From Galbula dea (lineage: Eukaryota; Chordata; Aves; Piciformes; Galbulidae): DNA of 64,000 nt. The position numbers were made by a program, and so were the translations under genes. Shown here piece after piece: positions 26,401-38,400 of the stretch. A model generated the notes under the pieces. The model was not told where the DNA came from, did not search any database, and saw only the letters and a program-made list of their open reading frames with translations. Position 1 is the stretch's first letter. Each line of letters begins with the position of its first letter. The stretch is from contig VWZX01005703.1 in NCBI GenBank assembly GCA_013399015.1, forward strand, positions 930,001 to 994,000. Reading direction: 5' to 3'.

Positions 26401-26689
26401 AAATATTACAACTGTCTGTTTTCTCCCCTCAAATTCTCATTTGTCTCAAAAGCCATTTACTGTGCCCACCCCTGAAGACAACTTTGTTGGCAGTGGACTT
26501 CAAGGATCAATCTCCTGTGACAGCTGGAATTCCTTTAAAGCACATAGGAACCAGACTTGAGACTTAAGACTTGAAGACATCAATCTACTGTCCAGCCCCA
26601 GGCAGGCTCAGTCATCACTCCCATGGGTGTTTGTCTGATCTTTTCCAAAGCTCCTCAGAAGATGGAGAGGCCACATTTATACACAAAGG

Positions 26690-26985
26690 CTTTACCAATT
26701 TGGCTGCCAGAGTTTTTTTCCTGACATCCCATCCATAATTTTCCTCCAGCAGCTTTAAGCAGTGTCTCTTTGTCCTATGGATATGGGCAAAATGATTTGT
26801 CTCCCTTCCAAAGGTCTTTTTATGATACAGGGTGTCATGTATTTCTTCATCTTCTCTTCTGGCCAGACCCATTGCTTTCCTTTTGGCCTTTCCCCTTGTC
26901 CTGCAGTTTCCTAGCCTCTCCTCAAGCCCTCTGCTAGCCTCTAGATTATTTCCAGCAGATCCAAAGCTTTCCTGAAGGAAACTTA
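26690..26985 (-). mobile_element. Old CR1 LINE fragment
   Basis: Diverged antisense CR1-like stretch: TTTTTTCCTGACATCCCATC, CAGCTTTAAGCAGTGTCTC, TTTGTCCTATG and later CTAGCCTCTCCTCAAGCCCT. The order of blocks fits CR1 but similarity is weak. Confidence 0.6.
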
Positions 26986-29378
26986 AAACATAGCCCTCAG
27001 CAGTGCTCCAGCAAATGGTCTGCTTACCATGATGCAGTAATGTTTCTTGTAGGAACTAAGTAATATCCTAATATATACCTAATAACTTTACCTTTCTCCA
27101 GCACTGTAAAATCACTGACATCATCTAGTCACCTTGTTAGCCACTTCAACCATCAGATGTTTTCCTGGAGACCTTCTTTGTAAACAGCAGCTTCACAGAT
27201 TGTTTTTGTGCCCTTGATTGTTTTTTATCTCCTCTGCATTGCTATTTGCAGCTGTTGCTGTCATATTATGTCCTACAATTATTAATGTAGAAAAATGGAT
27301 TAAGTTCCTTCTGTGATGGAAGCCACTGTGAAGTATGACCAGCAGGTGATGTTGGATGATGAATGTAGAGAGCATTTTTAGTTCTTGAAAGGTCTAAATG
27401 AGGAACTGATTAAATGAGAACCTTTTGGAATCATGTTTCTGTACAGCTGGCTAAAGTAATCAATATATTTTTTCCTGTCTATTTTGCTTTTTCTCTGGAA
27501 TAGAAAACGTTCATCCTCCAAGATATCTGTTGGCCCTATTAAAAAAACCCCAAACAACATAGAAACCTTTTTTTCCTCTCTGAGTGATTGTAGAAATGTC
27601 TGATATATAAATTTGTGCTTGTATCAGTGAAGACTTCTGTAGACTAGCTGGCAAGAGTGAAAGAGCTCTGGTTAAGTCACTGTATGTACACTGACAACCC
27701 TGCCACCGAATTGCAGCCTCAGCTTTTGGTAACAGGCAGGTGGAAGGGAAGCTTTTTTACCTGTAAACAAGGAAATCAAGTCAAATATCATCAATTAAAC
27801 CTCTAACCACACCAAAGATGAAGGCAGGCAGTGTGCATGAGAACCCACATCAGTCTGCTGCTTCCAGGAACAGCATGCCATGGAGAAAAAGCTCAGCAGC
27901 CCATTCTGCTCACTTCTCTAGATCCTATGCATGAGCTTATGTTTTCCTATTTCTGCACCCAAAAACTTCTGGGGGTATTTTTTTCCCCTCTTAAGAGAAG
28001 TTTTAAATACAGCACTCAAATGGCATGTCTGAAAACATCACCTGCTGTTCCCTAGGTAGCTGCAAGAGGTGGTGTCAGATCTGTTTCAGCAGGGCCTACC
28101 CTCTCCTAAAACTGGCCCCAGCTCCTCCACCAGGGGCTGCCTTCTCCACTACACTGACAGCATTGGTCAGACATGGTGAGGTGGCCTAAGGAACTGATTC
28201 TCCTGGGAGAAAATGATGTTTATTTCTTGTCTGGATGATCTCCCTGCTCCAGTTCCTTGCTATGCTGATAAATAGCTCTGGCAAGGAGTAAGCAAAGTAA
28301 CCAAAGAAAGTGGAAAGGGGAAAGGAGAAAGGAGAGAAGTGCTGAAGCTAGCACTGTGGTCAAGCAGCTGTGCCAGAGCCTTACTGCCAAGGGACAAAAT
28401 TCATCCCAGTGGAAACAAAACCAATCAAGGACATTGATGTAAACCCTTAGAATACAACTGCTTAAAGAGATTGAACTTCATTTACCATCATCTAGAGTTA
28501 ATGCACTCTGATTAAACAGCTCTGGTTGACACCAGACATGGTGTGAGCACAGGGATCACCCTCTTTACTCTCTTCTGCAGAGAAGCATTAATTCCACTCC
28601 ACAATTGTGACTCTCCATGTTTTGGATCATCAGCAATGCAATGACAATTCAAGGCCCCACTTTTAAAAGCTGTTGAAGCTCTGGCTTGTCTGAAGTTGCC
28701 TTGTTTCAAACACTCCCTTTCCTCTCAGGAACGAAACATTTCTCTGTCACGTCTGCACAACAATATTGCCTATTCTTGGAGCTGTGGTTAAATGACTTAG
28801 CCCCAGCCTCCCTTCCTCCCTCCCCTCCCACACCTTTCCTCTAAATTTCAACAATTTTAAAGAATTGTCATGGCAATAAGAGCCTCTGGGAGACAAAGGT
28901 AGGAACTGAGAGTTCTTTTTATTCCACAGTAGATTTGCCTTCGGTATTACAACCTTCACTGTGACAGTGTGTGTGCCTGTGGGTCTGACCTTGGTGGACC
29001 ACAGAAGCAATCCTGGCTCCATTTTTACTCTTGATGCTGCTGATGGGATGAACAAGTTCAAGACAAAATGCTAGCTGTAGCCCTTTTCTCAGTGCTGAAT
29101 TCTAGTATCTTCTTCTGGGCTTGCTCTTTGGGAAATATGAAGCTGCAGCAATGTCACTTCAGAAACTTGGGCTGTTTCAGTTGGATTGTTTCCTTTTGAC
29201 TTTGGAAGATCCCTGTTTTTTTTGTTTTTAAAGACTATAAAATAAGCTGCTGTTACTGCCTTTTTTAGGTAAATGGTAAGACTGTGAAACATTCATTTAT
29301 AGTATCAAAGTTTCCTCGAGCTTTCCATCACCACAAGACAATTAGACATCATCCTGTGCTGTAGAAATGTTCTCCATT

Positions 29379-29440
29379 AGGCTTGATGAACTTAAAGGTC
29401 TTTTGCAACCAAAATGCTGCTATGATTCTGTGATTCTACA
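29379..29440 (+). mobile_element. CR1 LINE 3'-end fragment
   Basis: Sense CR1 end: GGCTTGATGAACTTAAAGGT, CTTTTGCAACC and the terminal CTATGATTCTGTGATTCTAC repeats. Confidence 0.88.
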
Positions 29441-30755
29441 TGAGCACTGAGTTCTCCAGGCTATGAAGAGAGGACAAGTGTAGTCTGAAATAATGACATC
29501 TTTGCTCTTGTTGCCTGGGGAAATCCACCTACTCTGTTCAGTGAGGCCATCTAGCTTTAGTGGTTTACTTCTGTTCTTTTTGTGCTGATTATATCATAAC
29601 CTCCAGCAAACAAATCAAATTAATTGGGTCCAAGCAGTGCAGATTTCCAGAGACATTTTCAAAACTGGTTAAAATGAAATAAATAGCCACATTTTAACTG
29701 TATGAGATTAATCTTTCTGTAAATATCCTTGTAGCTACAATAACAGAAGGGGTCTTGCAGAGAGAGAAAAAGTGGCACAATAACCCCAAAAGCTTTCAAT
29801 AAGTTTTGAGATGATGTTCCATGTGTAGGGAGAAGAGTGCAGAAACAGGGGTGGGAGGAGATATCAAGCTGTTGTGAAATCAGCCACTCTCTTACAAACT
29901 ACATGAGCTGGTAGCACAAGCTAAAACCAGGCTGCAAAGAGGAGCAAGAGAATCTTTCAGCAAGCTGTCAAAATGTCAGACTTGCACCTTTGGAGATCCC
30001 ATGAGGAGGAGCATGTTTCCTCCACTGCATGTTCAGTCTCTCCCCTGCAGCTTTGCCACCCTAAAGGCAAGCTGCCACCCCTAGAAACAGTTTGGCAGAG
30101 GAGCTGCATGCAGTAGGGAGTGTGTTGATCATGGAGGTGATTGAAGAGTGGAGAGAAGATGTAATAATTACTGATCTATCAAATTCTTGCCTCTTCTCAG
30201 GAGTGTGGGAGCAGACTTGCAGGGGAGGTGACATTCAAGACTGAAGAACTGGGATAAACTGGTAGGAAGTGATAACTTTGTCTGTGCCTGTGGAATATTG
30301 GTCTTTCAGATGTGCTTTGGTGGTGAAACTCAGAAGCTCAAAGTTCTGCAAGTTGTTGAGGAAACTTTCTTTGGTTTCAATGAAAAAATAGACATTTTTC
30401 TTCAAGGCAAAATAAAAGAGCCATAAGCTCATTACTTTCTTTTAGAGATGTCCTTCTCCTTAACCACAAACAGCTGGAAATCTGCACAGAAGAGTGGCAG
30501 TAGGAAGAAACTCATTTGAGTGGAATGTCTGTGCTGCAGTTGGTCAGAATAAGGCTGAAGACACAGCCAAGGCAGGTTTTCCAGATTGCCCCATGGCCAT
30601 CAGAGTTCCTAGGTGTTGGATTTCAGCATCAGACCCTTCTATACCAATTCTCCCTCTCCCTGGAAACTGCAGTCCTTTTCAGATGTCTTCTCTTGGGTTC
30701 TCTGTGTGCTGTGGCACATTGAGAAGTGGTAAGCAATGCCTTCTGTGGCTTTCAT

Positions 30756-30842
30756 AGGCATGGTTTAGGGGCATGGTGGTGAGAAGTTGACTTGGTGATC
30801 TTCAATTTCTCTTCCAACCTTAATGATTCTGTGATTCTGCCT
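30756..30842 (+). mobile_element. CR1 LINE 3'-end fragment
   Basis: Sense CR1 end: CATGGTTTAGGGGCATGGTG, TTGACTTGGTGATCTTC, TCTTCCAACCTTAATGATTC, then TGTGATTCTG. Confidence 0.92.
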
Positions 30843-31895
30843 TCAACAGCACTGAACAAACACATAGAATGGTTCAGATGTCATGGCTGAAACAGGACAA
30901 TTCTAATATGTTAGGAAAAAAAAAGCTTACAGGCAACATTTTTCTAACACATGAACCAAAAAAGGGCATCCCCATGAAATGTGAGGATTTATTCCTTTGA
31001 AACCAGACTGCCTATGATCCTTTTCCAAACACCAGTTGCAATGGCTGTAGGGTGCATCATTTGCAGACCATTAGTGGCATAGCCTGAAGGCTGTTAACCT
31101 CAATAGCACTGATACACTACAGGAAACCTGACAGATGCTCAGCCAACCTTTTTTCTTTAATCCACAATCTCTTTGGGAAGGAAAGGAGAGGGAATGTGTC
31201 CAAGTGCTGTAACACAGCCTCTGCTGGCATGAGCTTGTGATGACAGCACCAGTCACTATGGGTTTATCAGATTTTCAAGGAATATAACAATATTAAATAC
31301 TTGTAAGACAGCTAAGACTCCTTCTTGTAATCTTACTACTGAAATAACTTTGAGTAGTGTAAATATTCAGGTTTTCTACCTTCTCAAGTGGTAATATAGT
31401 CAGCAGATTACTGGTAAGAACTGAATACTGAGGCCAGGCATTATTCTGAAGGTATGTGGCATGGTAAAGTGAGACACTAGATTTAATTCCTCTTGCCACC
31501 TTTTTTTTTAATCCATCATTTTACAAGCTGAAGAAGTATATTTAACACTCCAGGCTGAAATTTTTCCATGCTCTACCTCTGCAGGGAAATCTTTCTGTTC
31601 TTGGGATTCTCTAGCTTCTGAAATGGAGTTAGGAAATATATGAGAATTTTCCCATGAGAAGTACACTTACAAGTCTTCATTTAGAAGGTCTGCAGGTTCA
31701 TCCTCTGGAACTAGATGATGAATAGTGGCAGGAACATGGCTCTAATTTTGTCTTAGCCTTCTGAAAGCCTGCCTAATTTAGGCAAGGTATAAGGCTTTGG
31801 GGAAAAAGGAAATAAATCTTTGTGCATGCACTGAAAGGAAAATTTGATAACTTCAGATCTCCAAAGACCCCTTCTTGCATTGCACATACTCAGCT

Positions 31896-32400
31896 CCATA
31901 TAAATGTAGCTAACACAGCTACACTAAAGCCAGACCATGGAATGTCTTTTATTAGAATACACTGACATTAACATTGGCTGTTAGGAGACCTTTACTCTTA
32001 TACCATCCATGTTATTTTAATAACATATTAATTTAATGCAACACTAATTAATTAGCAACACTTAGAGCTGTCCAACCCTCTTAAAATCCTTTTGAGCTAC
32101 AAAGAAAGGAAGAGAAGTCTTGCCAGAGAGGTCCAGGATTCCCATACTCTTGGGATTCATAACTCAATTCATCCAGTCCAATCTTGGAGAATGCAGCAAA
32201 GTCCAAAAGGTAGAAAGCAGGGTTAAATTCAGCTTAGAGTTGTTAATATTTATTTCCTGCTTCACTCTACTGTTACATCACTCCTGTGCAAAAAGATAAA
32301 TGCTTCAAATCAGCCACTGGCAGGAGAGAGGGAACTCAAAAAGCAGGTGAAAGATGCTAAGAAAGGCTCAAGAAGTGAAGCCTAACTCTTGCTTTGGAAC
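31896..32400 (+). promoter_or_regulatory. GHRHR: Candidate GHRHR proximal promoter / 5' UTR
   Basis: The ~500 bp before the start codon should hold the transcription start. A TATA-like CATATAAATG lies near 31897, an AT-rich block with homeodomain-type TAATTAATTAG sits near 32050, and ATTCATAACTCAATTCAT near 32155 resembles POU-type sites. Mammalian GHRHR is driven by POU1F1 (Pit-1), so such sites are plausible, but none is a perfect match and the start site is unknown. Confidence 0.35.
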
Positions 32401-32404
32401 ATGA
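32354..32404 (+). promoter_or_regulatory. Upstream ORF of 16 codons overlapping the GHRHR start
   Basis: An ATG 47 nt before the GHRHR start opens a 16-codon frame (MLRKAQEVKPNSCFGT). Its TGA stop (32402-32404) overlaps the receptor ATG (32401-32403) as ATGA. It is a uORF only if the mRNA begins upstream of 32354, which cannot be seen here. Confidence 0.5.
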
Positions 32405-32457
32405 ACTCCAGTGTTTTATGCCACTGTGCTCTGTACACCCTGAGTCTGGCCGTGCTT
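32401..32457 (+). CDS. GHRHR: GHRHR exon 1 coding part (signal peptide)
   Basis: 57 nt, 19 codons (MNSSVLCHCALYTLSLAVL), ending in phase 0 at a perfect GTAAGT donor. It supplies the hydrophobic signal peptide, with cleavage probably in LAAG-SVHPEC across the exon 1/2 junction. An in-frame TAA at 32383-32385 and an A at -3 (AACATGA) support this start. It was found by composition and phase, since this part is poorly conserved; the fit with exon 2 is very good but not proven by a transcript. Confidence 0.85.
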
Positions 32458-35400
32458 GTAAGTAATTGCATGGAAAAAAAAAGGTTTTCCTTCATTATTT
32501 TTCAATAATTGTTTCATTTTCTTCTTGGAAGAGGTGGTCAGCTAGAGCTTTCCTCTTTGCATGAGTCTCTTCTCTCTTTACAAGCTTTGGTTTCCAGTTA
32601 GACAAGGCAAGACACAGAAGCAGCAGGGACGCAGGTAGGACCTAAAGGATCTCTGTGCTAATGCTTTCCACTGCTTTCTTACCACACACTTACTATGGCA
32701 GAAACTCCTTGTTGTGTGTGTGTAGGCTTTAAAAGACAAAGAAGAAACTGGAGGAGAACTCTTACATCAAAGCAGCTAAGTTTTGATAGAGTTTTCTTAA
32801 ATTATACATTACACAGTCTTAGTAGTTACAATTCCCTCTGCCTTCCTGGTAGCATTAATGGTACTAAAGGTGAGCAGCTGAGATGCTACAGGCAATAAGT
32901 GAGTTGAACCAGGAGGGATGCTTCTAGCAGAATTAGAGATATCCAAATGCATTAAAAATCCTTGGTCTTGCTGATATTTCACTTTGGTCAGTGATGAGTA
33001 AGCCAGTATTCAGGATCACACAGGGATCAGCAAAGTGATTAGTGTCAAAAGTGAAGGAAGGAGATTTCCTTTGCTTTGGAGGGTAGTTAACATTTTCAGC
33101 ATCTCCCTTTGCTGATCCTTCTGCTGTAGCTTTTCCTCTTCCCTGGGAATCTCATCTCTGAAGGAGTGTTTCCTGAGGGCTGGCACAGCACCTTGGTTTT
33201 TGTGGGTCAAGAGAAATAACACACTGGGAAATGACTGAAAAGACTTGTTAACAACATGAAGCTATGGTTTCCTTTGTCTCATTTGTGTGGCCAGCTCCAC
33301 TTCCCTGGAGTGGGAGCACATCTGTATCTTGCTCAATGGTTATTCAAGCAGTGGGATAGCACTGACTTGAACACAAACCCTGAGAGCATCTCTTAAGGTC
33401 AAGCCTTCTTGAAGGAAGAGGTAGTAGTTGAAAACCCTGGCATTTGATCAACCTTATTTTTCATATGAGATGGTAAAAGTGGTGCTAAAGTGTTTTCAGG
33501 AGTCTGGAGACTTAGAAATGAAAAGAAAAGAAAGAAAAATATTTCCTGGGCTGCTGAATAAGCCAAAACAGCTTTGTTCTTGCTGTGAACATTTCCATGA
33601 GCAAACAGTTTTCATAGGCAAAATCTAACCATTTTTTTTGCCAGGAGAAATAATTGAGGATGGTGTCAATGGGTACATTTCCTGCCTACTGAGGTTTTTC
33701 TGGGCACAAGTCACCAAACCAAGAGAATGCTGTAAAATACTCTTTCAGTAAATGGGTTGACTATTTTTTTTCCTAGAAACTAATGAAGTTACTTTTTGCA
33801 ATAGCTGCTGTACATGATGGGTAAGGAGCTTGTCAGCATAGATGACTTTCACTGTCCAGAGTGAGAACAAGGGGAGAAGAATATGTGTTGGCATGAGAAG
33901 GGCTATGAAGTGAACAAAGATGCTCAAGACAAATGCCAACTTTTTGTCATCCTGCTTATCATTGCATATCTTAGTGGAGTTGAGGGGCTGCCTGTTTTTA
34001 CTGATTGAGGCTGACATCCCTGAGGCATCCTACACATTAGTTCTCCACCTCCTGGGGCTAAGGCAATGGCTGGTGTCTTCCACTCCATCCTTTCACAGCC
34101 ACCTTCCTTTCCCACACACCAGACTTCATTCAGCCTTGTGTATAGGACCCTCAAATTTTATTGATGCCTTAAATTGATCCAGAGTGCTGCTGGCTGTCAG
34201 TCTGGCAGGAAAACCATATCCTCCTGGAAGTGCAGTAAAGGGGAAGCAGCCTCTCTCTTTGAAGGGCACACACCTGGACGCATGCCATTTTCAGCTGCCA
34301 GGGTCCAAACCCTGGAAGAACAAAAGCTAGGCAATTAATCCAGTGTTCTCCAGCAGTCTGACAGCCCTAGGTTGCCAGTGAATATGCAGTTCAAATGCTC
34401 TGCTAGCCAACAGGAGCTATGGCCATTAACATGGAGGGAAAACACCAGCTTATTGGAACATATCAATCTGCCCTCTGAGTGAACTGAAAGCCAGCTATTT
34501 AATTTCCAAATTCCCTGAATATTAATCTTCCCTGAGTGGAACAAAACTGAGCCATATGCCAGCCACCTGTTCACCATGCAAGTCTCACCCTGAGTTTATT
34601 CTCTGGTTTGTGTATCTGTGTCTTTCTATCTATATTCACACAGAGAGAGCACAGTGGCACCAGGGGCCAGGGTGTGGAGCTTAGCTGAGGGTGTCTCTGA
34701 TGTCAACTGACCTTCTGGGTCAGGGGACAATGGCTGTGGTTAGACAAAGCACATCTTGCTTTCTTCATGAAAAACAAGAAGTGAACTTCTGCACAGTGTG
34801 CATACCCACAGCAGATGTGGTGTGTAACAGCCTGCTGCAGGCTCTGTCTTTTGGTGGCCAAGGTACTTTGGATGGGCTCTGTAGCATGCCCTGCAGCCTT
34901 GAGCCCTTCACAGACTGTTCAAGTGCCCTTTGTCTTCCTGGACCCAGATCTAGCAGGGACTAAAGTTAGAATCTAAATGAGTCCTGTATCAAACCCAGAC
35001 CCTGCAAAAAGGTTTTTCATACAGAGCTGTAACTCCCATCTTCTGACAGCTTTACTGCATACTCATTTGCTCTGATGAAGGTATCACAGCTCAGCTGCCT
35101 TTGACAGAACTCAACCAGCCAAAAAACATTGCAGTTTGTGCAGAGTGGGACCCTTTGGCTGCTAAACCCTAAGCTAGTGTTCTCTGTCCTTTACCCAGCC
35201 ATGTCAGCTGAAAAATGAGTCTGGACTTCATAGCTCAGGAGACCCTACCCAACTCCTTCTAACTAACCAGCTGAAATCCTTTTCCCTGTAGGCTGCTGGC
35301 AGTGTCCACCCAGAATGTGATTTTATGACAGAGTTGAAGAAAAAGGAGGTTGAATGTCTAGAGGACCCAGAAGAGCATGGAAATGCAACAGCAGCAGGTA

Positions 35401-38400
35401 CCCACGTGTGAGGGGGGAAAAAGAGTGGGAGAGAAGCCACATTCTCCCAGAATCAGGACACAGCCATGCTGCCAATGTGCATGTTGGAGTCCCACATAGC
35501 TGCTCTCTAGTCAGGAGTTTTCCATCTGCTCCCATTCCTTTCAGATCTCTTTATGAGCACTTTTTTCCCACACTCAAAGCTGGAGAGTCAATCTGTCTGA
35601 GGGAATCCTTGTCTCCTTGTCCTGTTCCTTCCCCAGCTGGATGCTATCATGGCACCATGTCTGAGGGTGTGTTGGTCTTGACAAACAGGGTACAGTAACC
35701 TCTTTCTTCCAGAAATGTGTCTCCCTCCCATTTCCACAAGACTTTATTTGATTTATTACATTATGATTGAAACCCCACCCCAGCCTAAGGCGGGGGGGGG
35801 GGTCTAACTAAACCAGAGTAAAGAGTCCTCTGCAGTTGTTTATTTCTCACTATAGAACAAAAACTGTGCCTAAACTGTTTTAATAGGACAGGTAAGGGGT
35901 GGAAGGGCAAAGTTTAAACAGGTTTGGTATTTCATTTTTGTTCAAACATAACATTCTTATGTTTCACTTTCTATCTGAGGTTGCAAGAGAACTTGGGACA
36001 AATTACTGTGCTGGCCAGAGGCAGATGCTGGAGATATTATTGCCTTACCATGCCCTAACATCCTCTTCCAATTCATGAAGGAGCCAGGTGATGTACTATG
36101 ATGGTTGTACTCCTATTGTTGTGCTGCATAGAATCATAGAATGGTTTGGACTCTCTTAGAGCCCCAACCTGCCCTTGAATATTGCCAGGGATGGAGCAGC
36201 CACCACTTCTCTGGGCAACCTGTGCCAGAGTTTCACTAACCTCATGGTAAAAATCTTCTTCCTTAGGTCTAATCTAAATCAGTTCCTGCTCTCTTCTTTG
36301 ATCAGAGCATTACTGCAAAGATTTCAGTAGGATCTGAGGGAGCTTGGCAGCTCTGCTCATGTTTAAAGCATTGTCTATAATTGAGTAGAACCCATAGTCT
36401 GTGATTAGGCCTTGAAATAAAGAACACTGGAATCAATTGAGTGATTTCTGTTGGTTTCCATAGGCTTTGGGATCAGCTTGTTGCATGGTTTTCTGCAGAG
36501 CTCATATGGGGATTGTCTAGGTCAGAACTTGAGTGTGAGGCTTTATGAGATTTAGGCTCTGCTTAGTGTGGAATGAGATGAAAGGCAGAAGAATGAATAA
36601 TGTGATCATTCTTTAAGAGCAAGTTTTTGGTGACACAAAGCAGAACTAGCATATGTGTTGGGTCACCTGCAAAATCATGCAAACTGATGTCTTCATGACC
36701 ACTTACTCTCTGCTTGAATATGGCTAGGAACAATCTGCAAGCCCATAGGTAGGAAACAATCTTCCAGGAAGACCTAGGTTTGGCAGTTGCACAAGAAAAA
36801 GAAACTGCAAACCCCAACCTCTGCCTTACCCAACACATGCTAGTTATAAATGAGGGATAAGGAAAATCCCTTTCATCTGTGCAGATTCATTTCCTGCCCT
36901 GGGATTCTCTTACTTCTTCATCTGACTCATAAACCCTTTTAGGGGAATGTGCTAGCCTCTTGGAGCAACCTGCTTCTTCCAACCTCTGATCTGCAAAGAA
37001 AGAGTAAGTCCCTAGGGAGGTGGAAGGTGAGAAGGGATGCATTAGATGGGCCAGTGCTGAACAAGGCACAAATCTGATGGAGGAGTGCTTCCCAGCCTTC
37101 AGTGGAGCTCCTTGTCCCCAGTAGGAATTCTTTCTTATGCCTTCCCACCTCTACCTCTGTCATCTTGGTTCTCTCACTTCTTCCCACTGTTTATCTCCAG
37201 ATAAAGGGAAAAGTTGTGTTTGTGACTACTTGAATGGACACATGAAAAATGTCCTCTCAGCTCTGTGAGATGGTAATGGAGATGATCCTCTCCTCCTGGT
37301 ATAACCTTCATACCAGCAAGAGATCTGCTCCTGGGGTTTATTTTTAAAACATCATTAAAAAGAAATCCTTCTGTTTCAGCTGGGATAGTAAAAAGGAACT
37401 GCACAAAGAAAGGCTGGTCTGACCCCTTCCCTCCCTACCATATTGCTTGTCCAGTAGAAGATGAGATTCCTCTTGAAGAAGTAAGTTTAATTAAATCAAT
37501 ATCTGTGAGTGGTGTGCTGGTGTTATGGGATTCCTTTCTATTCCTGAAGACCACTGGAGAGGGAAACTCAGCTGAGGCTGAGATTTCATACCAAGTATGG
37601 AAAGCATTTAAAATTTCCCTCTAGTCTCTTATCTCAGAGAATTACTAAGGATGTTTAGTTATTCAGGTGTAAGAGTATAATAAAAATCAAACCAGCTGCA
37701 AGTTCCATACCATCATCCAGTTGCTTTGAACTCATTTGCAGACAGAAGAGCTAGAGAGGTATCAAGAAATGCTCCTAAAATATGAATTAAGACATTTCAA
37801 TCATGTCAGTCAGTAAGATGATTTTGTGGCATCACAGCATCAATACAGCCAAAGTGCTCTCAGAACACCACTATCCCCAACTCACCAGTATCTAAGGACA
37901 GGAGAGCTCTCTGGTTTCTCATCCTGCCTTGCATAAAATACCTCATTTAACAAGGAAAACAACAACCTTTCAAAAACCTACATCTCTGTAATGCAAAAGT
38001 CAGAATTTGACATATTTCTTCAGGTAGATTTGTGCACTGGTGTTATTTAGAGGTTATATGTATCAGGGAAAGCAGAGTGCTTGATTTCTAACAACATATT
38101 GGGTAGATAAGCTTAGCTTCCTGTAGCTCCTCTTCCAGAGGAAAGAAGCAAGCCAAAATACTAGGTCATATTTTAATGAAACATATCACAAACCTGAAAA
38201 TTCCTAGGGTTACAGAAAGCCTCTTTTGAGATCAGGTTTTGCTGCCTTATTAGCTGCTGTGCAGGAAATGAGAGTCAGAATCTGAAGGAATCCCTGCTAA
38301 GTTAACTCTTAGCTTAGCTAGAGGTGCCTTTGACATTGAAATGAATTTTGACTGACTTTCTGAGTGAAAAGGAAAAATCTCACCCCAGATAGAAAGGAGG

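Larger units (their letters stand above)
11551..32353. other. AQP1-GHRHR intergenic region
   Basis: About 21 kb with no recognisable conserved exon on either strand. Open frames up to 179 codons (22922-23461) are antisense CR1 or chance. It holds CR1 fragments listed separately, one ERVL-type LTR, T/G-rich blocks at 14880-14935 and 16497-16572, and unclassified unique sequence. Pituitary control elements for GHRHR would be expected at the right end. Confidence 0.75.

Noticed and set aside
34691..34963. 90-codon open frame considered as a GHRHR first exon.
   Set aside because: No signal peptide and no donor in phase 0; the exon at 32401-32457 fits far better.
35637..35740. Taken at first as a frameshifted, decayed GHRHR exon 3, making GHRHR a pseudogene.
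   Set aside because: A perfect 108-nt exon 3 with GC..TWD..CWP..LPCP in the right phases exists at 35980-36087, so the gene is intact and the upstream similarity is partial.
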